64,000 nucleotides of DNA, taken from positions 1 through 64,000 of the forward strand of contig NZ_BPFD01000005.1 in NCBI RefSeq assembly GCF_019655335.1, in the 5' to 3' direction. Both the position numbers and the translations under genes were made by a program. Under the pieces are notes generated by a model. It was not told the DNA's origin. It made no database searches and saw nothing but the letters and a program-made list of their open reading frames with translations. Origin of the DNA: Shewanella hafniensis (GTDB lineage Bacteria; Pseudomonadota; Gammaproteobacteria; Enterobacterales; Shewanellaceae). Of this stretch, positions 56,625-64,000 are shown in pieces. The stretch's first letter is position 1, and every line of letters begins with the position of its first letter.

Positions 56625-57764
56625 ATGCTTGAACTAAAACACCTCTATCAAAGCTTTCGCGATCCCCAAACGATTGCCAATTTAGCGCGGGAAATTGAGT
56701 TAACCGCTAAATTGGTTAAGCAACCAATCAATATAATGGAAGTCTGTGGCGGCCATACTCATACGATTATGAAATACGGCTTGCTAGACTTACTGCCTGA
56801 TAATATTGAGTTTATCCATGGTCCAGGTTGTCCAGTGTGCATTATGCCGAAAGAGCGCATTGACCAAGCGGCGGCGCTGGCCTCCCAAGAAAATGTTATT
56901 CTTGTGACCCTGGGCGATATGATCCGTGTGCCCGGTTCTAAGGGTTCCTTAGCAAGTTTTAGGGCGAAAGGCTGCGATATTCGCCCAATTTACGATCCCT
57001 TAGATACGCTCAAAATTGCCCGCGACAATCCCGATAAAACCGTAGTGTTCTTTGCCATCGGCTTTGAAACCTCAACCCCAATGACAGCGATTTTATTGCA
57101 GCTGGCCGAACAAGAGAAACTCGAAAATCTGTTACTCCATATTAATCATGTATTAGTGCCACCCGCGATTGATGCCGTGATGCACGACCCGAAAGTCAGA
57201 GTGAATGCCTTTATTGGCCCCGCCCATGTGAGCGTGATCAGCGGCGCCAAAATCTATCGCAGCACAGTCGAAAACTATGGTACGCCCGTGGTCGTCGCAG
57301 GATTTGAACCCGTCGATGTGATGGAGTCTATTTTACGAATTGTGCGCCAAAAAGCCGCAGGCAAAGCGGAGCTCGATATCCAATACAGCCGCGCGGTATC
57401 GGAAGACGGCAACCTCACGGCGCAGGCCAAAGTGAATCAATTTTTTAATGTCAGAGCGCAATTTCGCTGGCGTGGCCTTGGCCCTATCCCCAATTCAGCG
57501 CTGCAGCTTAAACCCGAATATGCCCACAGGGACGCCGAACTGCACTTTAAAGATCGCCTACCCGTGAAGGAAATTGACGATCACAAAGCCTGCCAGTGCG
57601 GCGATATTCTTCGCGGACTGGCTAAACCAAAGGACTGTAAAGTTTTTGGCCGCGGCTGCAATCCCGAAACGCCACTAGGCAGCTGCATGGTCAGCTCCGA
57701 AGGTGCTTGCAATGCCTACTACCGCTATCAAGGTATCGATATCAAGGAACCACATCATGGTTGA
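56625..57764 (+). CDS. hypD: Hydrogenase formation protein HypD
   Basis: I use the ATG at 56625 after GAGGAAAG, giving 379 residues. Family motifs are EVCGGHTHT, HGPGCPVC, GFETSTP and the C-terminal cysteine set in CQCGDILRG, CKVFGRGCNP and GSCMVSSEGAC, which bind the [4Fe-4S] cluster. HypD is the scaffold on which HypCE assemble Fe(CN)2CO. Its last 8 bp overlap hypE. Confidence 0.96.
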   Translation: MLELKHLYQSFRDPQTIANLAREIELTAKLVKQPINIMEVCGGHTHTIMKYGLLDLLPDNIEFIHGPGCPVCIMPKERIDQAAALASQENVILVTLGDMIRVPGSKGSLASFRAKGCDIRPIYDPLDTLKIARDNPDKTVVFFAIGFETSTPMTAILLQLAEQEKLENLLLHINHVLVPPAIDAVMHDPKVRVNAFIGPAHVSVISGAKIYRSTVENYGTPVVVAGFEPVDVMESILRIVRQKAAGKAELDIQYSRAVSEDGNLTAQAKVNQFFNVRAQFRWRGLGPIPNSALQLKPEYAHRDAELHFKDRLPVKEIDDHKACQCGDILRGLAKPKDCKVFGRGCNPETPLGSCMVSSEGACNAYYRYQGIDIKEPHHG

Positions 57765-58773
57765 TACGTTAAAAGATAAATCCATTCAACTCAGCCACGG
57801 CGGTGGCGGCAAAGAAATGAATAAACTGATCCGCGATCTGTTTTTTGTCGAGTTTGATAACCCAATCCTTCGCAGCGAAGAAGACGCCGCAAAACTCGAT
57901 TTGCACGGTGCCAACGCTTTTACTACTGACTCTTTCACCGTCTCACCTTTATTTTTTGCCGGCGGCGATATCGGCAAACTCGCCATCGCAGGCACAGTCA
58001 ACGATCTCGCTATGATGGGCGCAGAGCCTCAATATTTGAGTTGTAGCGTGATTATCGAAGAAGGCTTTTCTATCAAGGACTTAACGAGGATTGTCCGCAG
58101 CATGGCAAAAGAGCTCAAACAAAGTGGTGCACGGATTGTCTGCGGCGACACTAAAGTCGTACCCAAGGGCTGCGCCGATGGTTTATTTATTAATACCTCA
58201 GGCATTGGTCGCATCTTGCGTCCGAATATCTCAGCGGCAAACATTGCAGTGGGCGATGCCATTATTGTTTCCCGTGATATTGGTTGCCACGGCGCAGCGA
58301 TTTTAATGGCGCGTGAAGGACTCACGCTCGAATCAGCATTACAAAGTGACTGCGCCACGCTCTGGCCGATAGTCGAGCAATTGATTGCCGCCAATATTCC
58401 CATTCATGCGATGCGAGATGCGACTCGCGGCGGCTTATCGGCAGTACTGAACGAATGGGCTATTGCCTCCAATGTTGGTATCACAGTGAATGAGGCCAGT
58501 ATTCCCGTTAGCGATGAAGTCAAAGGTCTGTGCGAACTCTATGGTTTCGAAGCCATGGATCTTGCCAACGAAGGCACTTTCATCCTCGCCGTCCCCAACG
58601 ACATCGCCTTAGGTGCGCTCGAAATCATGCAACGCTTTGGCCACTGTGAGCATGCAGCGATAATCGGCACTGTGAGTGATGAACTCGTGGGGAAAGTCGT
58701 GCTAAGAACGCCTTGGAATACCAAGCGTTATCTCGATCTTCCCCAAGGTGAACTGCTGCCAAGGATTTGCTGA
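57757..58773 (+). CDS. hypE: Hydrogenase maturation dehydratase HypE
   Basis: I use the ATG at 57757 (338 residues), overlapping the hypD stop as expected in this operon. The PurM-like ATP-binding domain opens with [18 protein letters not shown] and contains [16 protein letters not shown]. The C-terminus ends in LLPRIC, whose cysteine accepts the carbamoyl group and is dehydrated to thiocyanate. It hands CN to HypCD. Confidence 0.96.
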   Translation: MVDTLKDKSIQLSHGGGGKEMNKLIRDLFFVEFDNPILRSEEDAAKLDLHGANAFTTDSFTVSPLFFAGGDIGKLAIAGTVNDLAMMGAEPQYLSCSVIIEEGFSIKDLTRIVRSMAKELKQSGARIVCGDTKVVPKGCADGLFINTSGIGRILRPNISAANIAVGDAIIVSRDIGCHGAAILMAREGLTLESALQSDCATLWPIVEQLIAANIPIHAMRDATRGGLSAVLNEWAIASNVGITVNEASIPVSDEVKGLCELYGFEAMDLANEGTFILAVPNDIALGALEIMQRFGHCEHAAIIGTVSDELVGKVVLRTPWNTKRYLDLPQGELLPRIC

Positions 58774-59126
58774 TGCACGAATATTCTATTGTGAGTGCCT
58801 TGATTGAGCAATGCGAGCAGCACGCGCAGGCTAATCATGCCGATAAAATCACCCGAGTGGATATCAAACTAGGCGTCATGAGCGGGGTTGAACCTAGCCT
58901 GCTACAAACGGCCTTCGATACGTTTAAGCTCGATGGGATTTGCAAAGAAGCCCTACTCAATATGCAAATTCAGCCGCTAGTGATACTTTGCCAAGACTGC
59001 CAGAGCGAATCCGTACTGAGTGAGCGCACCATCGTCTGCCCTGCGTGTCAAAGCTATCGCACCCGCGTACTCGATGGTGAAGATATGCTACTGATGCAAC
59101 TTGAGATGGAACAAGATGAAGATTAA
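58773..59126 (+). CDS. hypA: Nickel metallochaperone HypA
   Basis: The protein has 117 residues and starts MHEYSIV with nickel ligand His2. Two CxxC pairs (CQDC and CPAC) form the zinc site. It delivers nickel with HypB. Its ATG overlaps the hypE stop by 1 bp (TGATG). It ends the hya-hyp run and is followed by a strong terminator. Confidence 0.95.
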   Translation: MHEYSIVSALIEQCEQHAQANHADKITRVDIKLGVMSGVEPSLLQTAFDTFKLDGICKEALLNMQIQPLVILCQDCQSESVLSERTIVCPACQSYRTRVLDGEDMLLMQLEMEQDED

Positions 59127-59218
59127 ATCCTTCATTTGTAATCTGCATTGTTAACAACAGCAGAGTCGATAAAGATTTCAATCAATAAAGAGTTCTATCA
59201 GCAAGAATATTCCTCAAA

Positions 59219-59255
59219 AAAATGGCTTTGAGCAATCAGCGCTCAAAGCCATTTT
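59219..59255. terminator. Bidirectional terminator between hypA and lpxM-like gene
   Basis: AAAATGGCTTTGAGC (59219-59233) pairs perfectly with GCTCAAAGCCATTTT (59241-59255). It lies 93 bp after hypA and 29 bp beyond the convergent acyltransferase stop codon. Confidence 0.87.
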
Positions 59256-59283
59256 AAACCACACTATTTTCAGTCACGCTACA

Positions 59284-60222
59284 TCAGCTGTAGATAGAAG
59301 CTTCACCCTCTGGGCGCGTTTTGAGCACCCGCAGAAACCACATATACTGCTCTGGATAAGCTAAGATAACTTGCTCGACCACTTTGTTCAGTGCCAACGC
59401 CTCGTTTTCTTTGCCTACCATTTCTTCAGGCGCAACGGCCGTCATCACAGTAAGATCAAACTGACGTGTAGCTTGGTTGTAGCCAATCTTTACTGGCAAC
59501 ACTTGGGCATTCCCCGCCTGCGCTAAACGCCCAACGACAGGCAGCGTTGCTTTCACTGTGCCTAAAAAAGGTGCAAACACGCTTTGTTCAGGACCTAAGT
59601 CTTCATCGGGGAGATAAAAGAAACTGTTACCGCGCTTAAGCTCAGCCAATAGTGCCCTAATGCCCGCCTCGCGCATATACACATGGCCACCACAGCTGCT
59701 GCGCACACGATTACTAAACCAATTGAATAAGCCATTTTTATGGGCTTTGGCCATAGTCACCATAGGCAACTCAAGGTTAAGGCGTAAACCAGCATAATCG
59801 ATTGGCCACACATGGGGCATGATAAAAATGATCGGTTGCCCTGCAGCCTGCGCTTTAGTCACATGCTCAAAGCCGATTAAATTAACTCGACGACGTAAAT
59901 GCGCTTTTGAGCGCACCAGCAATTCGCCCTGAGCTAACAAGACCAAAACGAAGTTTTGTACGTTCTCGCGGATTAACACTTCAATCTCGGCGGCAGATTG
60001 TTCAGGAAAGCACGCCTTTAAATTGGCTCTCGCAACGCTAATGGGCTTTTTGGCAATTGGCATCACTATTTTTGCCAATAATCTTGCAATAGGATCACGC
60101 AGCCATGCGGCCATGAGTCCGAAAATTACTAATAGACCAATCACTAACCAAGTGGCCCAGTATCTAGGGTGTAATAAGGCGAGTTTAAAACGACGGTCAA
60201 AATGTTTGGGCTGTCTTGACAA
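59284..60222 (-). CDS. lpxM: Late lipid A acyltransferase (LpxM/MsbB family)
   Basis: I place the start at a TTG at 60222, preceded by GAGGTGA at 6 bp (312 residues); the open frame to 60267 has no ribosome-binding site. One membrane segment (about 24-46, TWLVIGLLVIFGLMAAW) is followed by the acyltransferase fold. IMPHVWPIDYAGLRL and FYLPDEDLGPEQSVFAPFLG resemble LpxM, although the usual HxxxD/E catalytic pattern appears as HVWPID. It would add a secondary acyl chain to lipid A at the inner membrane. LpxL cannot be excluded. Confidence 0.85.
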   Translation of the reverse strand: MSRQPKHFDRRFKLALLHPRYWATWLVIGLLVIFGLMAAWLRDPIARLLAKIVMPIAKKPISVARANLKACFPEQSAAEIEVLIRENVQNFVLVLLAQGELLVRSKAHLRRRVNLIGFEHVTKAQAAGQPIIFIMPHVWPIDYAGLRLNLELPMVTMAKAHKNGLFNWFSNRVRSSCGGHVYMREAGIRALLAELKRGNSFFYLPDEDLGPEQSVFAPFLGTVKATLPVVGRLAQAGNAQVLPVKIGYNQATRQFDLTVMTAVAPEEMVGKENEALALNKVVEQVILAYPEQYMWFLRVLKTRPEGEASIYS

Positions 60223-60274
60223 AGAATTCACCTCAGACAGTGGATAAAAACAATGGAGATATTGCACGAAAAAA

Positions 60275-60310
60275 TAAACAGGAAAGCCACTCTCTAAGGA
60301 GTGGCTTTCC
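60275..60310 (-). terminator. Intrinsic terminator after ihfA
   Basis: GGAAAGCCACTC (60281-60292), loop TCTAAG and GAGTGGCTTTCC (60299-60310) form a perfect 12-bp stem. On the minus strand TGTTTATTTTTT follows. Confidence 0.87.
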
Positions 60311-60326
60311 CATCAAACAAACGAAA

Positions 60327-60623
60327 TTACTTACCCGTGTTTGCTGCTTCTACACGAGTTTTCAGCTTTTGGCCGGGACGGAAAGTCACGACACGACGAG
60401 CAGAAATTGGAATATCTTCGCCTGTTTTTGGGTTCCTTCCCGGTCTTTGATTCTTGTCCCTAAGGTCAAAGTTGCCAAAGCCAGATAACTTGACCTGCTC
60501 ACCACTTTCAAGTGCGCCCCGAATCTCTTCAAAGAACGACTCAACCATCTCTTTGGCGACACGTTTGTTCATTCCGAGTGTTTCAAAAAGATGTTCTGCC
60601 ATTTCGGCTTTGGTAAGTGCCAT
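60327..60623 (-). CDS. ihfA: Integration host factor alpha subunit
   Basis: The protein has 98 residues. The HU/IHF fold begins [21 protein letters not shown] and contains the DNA-intercalating beta-arm [23 protein letters not shown] with its proline. IHF bends DNA and shapes transcription, recombination and replication. It begins 3 bp after the pheT stop, the conserved pheST-ihfA order of gammaproteobacteria. Confidence 0.97.
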   Translation of the reverse strand: MALTKAEMAEHLFETLGMNKRVAKEMVESFFEEIRGALESGEQVKLSGFGNFDLRDKNQRPGRNPKTGEDIPISARRVVTFRPGQKLKTRVEAANTGK

Positions 60624-60626
60624 ACT

Positions 60627-63014
60627 TTAATCCCTCAACGATGCGTTGAACTCGGACTTAAGGGCAGAAACGACTGAACCAACGGTCTCAGCAATCTCTT
60701 TTTCCTCAAGCGTACGAGTAGTGTCTTGTAATGTAAGTGCTATCGCCAGGCTCTTCTTGCCGGGTTCAACACCTTTACCTAAGTATACATCGAACAAGTT
60801 TATGCCAACCAACTGATTTTCGCCAACTTTTCTTATCAATTTCATTACATCACCTGCAGATACACTCTCATCTACTACGACTGCGATGTCACGACGATTA
60901 GCTGGAAACTTAGATACAGCTTGGGCTAGCGGCAAACTGGTATGCAATAAAGCATCCAATTCCAACTCAAAAACGATGGTTTTACCATTGAGTCCAAAAG
61001 GCTTCTCCAAACTAGGATGGATTGCACCTATATGACCGATCACTCGATCATTTCTCAATATTTCAGCACATTGCCCCGGATGGAGAGCAGAATGCGTCGC
61101 TCCTCTAAAGCTAAATTCTGATGCGGAAACTGTCAAGCCGATAATTGCTTCTAAATCACCTTTAAGGTCGAAAAAATCAACAGTTTTCGATTCCATAGCC
61201 CAATGTTCATCATTTTGGAGCCCAGTAATGACACAAGCGAGCATTGCTTGCTGTCTTACACCGGATTCTGCATTGATATCAGGAACAAAGCGCAGGCCAG
61301 TTTCAAAAAGTCTCACGCGACTCTGTTGACGACTTTGGTTGTAGCCAACGGCGGCCAATAAACCGGTGAACATTGACAGGCGCATGGCCGACATTTCACT
61401 GGAAATTGGGTTTGGTAACACCATAGCGTCTAAACCAGGATGAACCAGATTTTGCAGTTTTGGATCGACAAAGCTGTAGGTTACCGCTTCTTGGAAACCA
61501 CGAGCGACCAATAAGGCACGCACGCGTTTTAGGCTTAAGTCAGATTCTTTATGATCTGACATACGCAGCGCAGCAACAGGCGCCGTATTCGGGATATTGT
61601 TATAACCGTAAATACGGGCCACTTCTTCGATCAAATCTTCTTCAATCGCCATATCAAAACGATAAGTCGCGGTAGTGACCTGCCAACTATCTTGGCCCAC
61701 AACCACACTGAAGCCGAGACGTTGTAGAATTTCGACCACATCTGTGTCTGGTACATGGTGGCCTAAAATTCGATCTAACTTGCTACGACGTAAAACGATT
61801 TGTGCAGGTTTGGGTAAATCAGCCTCTGATTTAGCCTCAACTACAGGGCCAGCTTCACCACCACAGATATCCAGTACTAAACGGGTAGCACGGTCGATAA
61901 CCTTGTGTTGCATCTCAGGGTCAACACCACGCTCAAAGCGGTGTGATGAATCTGTGTGCAAACCTAAACGACGTGACTTACCCATAATGGCAAGCGGCGC
62001 GAAGAAGGCACATTCAAGCAGTATGTCTTGGGTCGTGTCGCTCACGCCTGAGTATTCGCCGCCAAACACACCAGCAAGGGCTAATGGACGCAAATCATCG
62101 GCGATCACTAAGGTATCGCTTGGGATGGTCACTTCGCTGCCATCAAGCAGGGTGATTTTCTCTTCGCCAGTGCCTAAACGCACTTGGATATCGCCCGTTA
62201 ATTTGGCCAGATCGAAAGCGTGCATAGGTTGACCGAATTCAATCAACACAAAGTTAGTGATGTCTACGATAGGATCGATAGAGCGAATACCGCTTCGACG
62301 CAGTTTTTCCTGCATCCATAATGGCGTAGGCGCTTTAACATTGACGTTTTTAACCACACGGCCTAAGTAACGTGGACACGCTGCAGGCGCGTTAACGTTA
62401 ATCGTGACCTGTGCATCTGTCGTTGGCGTAACGGCTTGCCACTGTGGCTCAACCACTGTTTGGCGGTTTAACACGCCCACTTCACGGGCAAGACCTGCCA
62501 TACCTAAGCAATCGGCACGGTTAGCCGTTAAATCCACATCGATAACGGCATCATTAAGTTGCAGATAGTCGCGGATGTCAGTGCCTAATGGCGTGTCCAA
62601 TGGCAATTCGATAATGCCATCGCTTTCGACGTTAATGCCAAGCTCGCTGTACGAGCACAACATGCCTTCTGATGGCATGCCACGCAGCTTGGCTTTCTTG
62701 ATTTTGAAATCGCCAGGTAATACGGCGCCAACCATAGCCACGGCCACTTTAAGACCCTGACGGCAGTTTGGTGCACCGCAGACGATATCGATAAGTTCAC
62801 TACCACCAACGTTGATTTTGGTCACGCGCAGTTTATCGGCATCGGGATGCTGACCACACTCAACCACTTCACCAATCACTACACCGCTAAAATCGGCAGC
62901 TACGGCTTCAACGTCATCGACTTCGAGACCGGCCATAGTGATCTGGTGGGATAATGCTTCACGGCTGACTGAAGGGTTTACCCATTCACGAAGCCAAGAT
63001 TCGCTAAATTTCAT
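60627..63014 (-). CDS. pheT: Phenylalanyl-tRNA synthetase beta subunit
   Basis: The protein has 795 residues, as expected for PheT. Domains in order are an N-terminal EMAP-like tRNA-binding domain (about 40-150), B3/4 editing domain (about 210-370), B5, the class II-like core and a C-terminal ferredoxin-like anticodon domain. It edits mischarged Tyr-tRNA(Phe) and binds tRNA. It lies 15 bp after pheS in the pheST-ihfA operon. Confidence 0.97.
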   Translation of the reverse strand: MKFSESWLREWVNPSVSREALSHQITMAGLEVDDVEAVAADFSGVVIGEVVECGQHPDADKLRVTKINVGGSELIDIVCGAPNCRQGLKVAVAMVGAVLPGDFKIKKAKLRGMPSEGMLCSYSELGINVESDGIIELPLDTPLGTDIRDYLQLNDAVIDVDLTANRADCLGMAGLAREVGVLNRQTVVEPQWQAVTPTTDAQVTINVNAPAACPRYLGRVVKNVNVKAPTPLWMQEKLRRSGIRSIDPIVDITNFVLIEFGQPMHAFDLAKLTGDIQVRLGTGEEKITLLDGSEVTIPSDTLVIADDLRPLALAGVFGGEYSGVSDTTQDILLECAFFAPLAIMGKSRRLGLHTDSSHRFERGVDPEMQHKVIDRATRLVLDICGGEAGPVVEAKSEADLPKPAQIVLRRSKLDRILGHHVPDTDVVEILQRLGFSVVVGQDSWQVTTATYRFDMAIEEDLIEEVARIYGYNNIPNTAPVAALRMSDHKESDLSLKRVRALLVARGFQEAVTYSFVDPKLQNLVHPGLDAMVLPNPISSEMSAMRLSMFTGLLAAVGYNQSRQQSRVRLFETGLRFVPDINAESGVRQQAMLACVITGLQNDEHWAMESKTVDFFDLKGDLEAIIGLTVSASEFSFRGATHSALHPGQCAEILRNDRVIGHIGAIHPSLEKPFGLNGKTIVFELELDALLHTSLPLAQAVSKFPANRRDIAVVVDESVSAGDVMKLIRKVGENQLVGINLFDVYLGKGVEPGKKSLAIALTLQDTTRTLEEKEIAETVGSVVSALKSEFNASLRD

Positions 63015-63029
63015 GCTATTACAGCTCCG

Positions 63030-64000
<971 letters not shown>

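Overview
The window looks like a chromosomal segment of a Shewanella species. This is inferred from gene content and order: adhE beside a YchE/MarC protein, napEDABC, opgGH, tamAB, pabB-nudL, ldtD-ycbK, and a hya [NiFe]-hydrogenase locus with hypFBCDEA, ending in ihfA-pheT-pheS. The nitrate reductase cluster is the NapEDABC (NapC-dependent) type. As I recall, S. oneidensis MR-1 has a napDAGHB cluster instead, so a relative of the S. putrefaciens/S. baltica group is more likely. No species is proven.

Layout. 1-600: the 3' end of an IS30-family transposase interrupts a nitrate/nitrite-sensing (NIT) domain gene. 0.8-14.9 kb: fermentation and central genes, namely ychE, adhE, an M14 peptidase, an acetyltransferase, an S9 peptidase, class I fumarase, pabB, a CoA Nudix hydrolase, a small membrane protein, asnS and a DUF1801 protein. 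15.2-19.3 kb: periplasmic nitrate reductase operon napEDABC, including a 52-residue NapE, with candidate FNR/EtrA and NarP boxes upstream. 19.8-27.1 kb: hrpA, a CBS-domain protein, a DUF2254 membrane protein and a secreted isoaspartyl peptidase. 27.2-36.5 kb: tamA-tamB, rplY, an orphan gene, and the ycbK and ldtD envelope genes. 36.7-40.6 kb: opgG-opgH (osmoregulated periplasmic glucans).

41.0-46.4 kb (minus strand): an envelope cluster encoding a TlpA-like thioredoxin, a tiny lipoprotein ending in GGGCGCN (DUF4266), a beta-barrel DUF3570 protein, a divergent ApbE-like flavin transferase and a QseB/QseC-like two-component system. Its joint function is unknown to me, and it is the best candidate here for an under-described system. 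46.8-59.1 kb (plus strand): hydrogenase small and large subunits, cytochrome b, maturation protease, a 640-residue protein that looks like a degenerate HypF paralogue, then HypF, HypB, HypC, HypD, HypE and HypA. A perfect FNR-type palindrome lies upstream of the hydrogenase. 59.3-64.0 kb (minus strand): a late lipid A acyltransferase, ihfA, pheT and pheS, the last running off the right edge.

Taken together, the window holds anaerobic energy metabolism (AdhE, fumarase, nitrate reductase, hydrogenase) mixed with envelope biogenesis. Intrinsic terminators are plentiful and mostly well formed. Several 3' flanks carry degenerate repeats of about 15 bp. All calls rest on reading the sequence; no database search was run.
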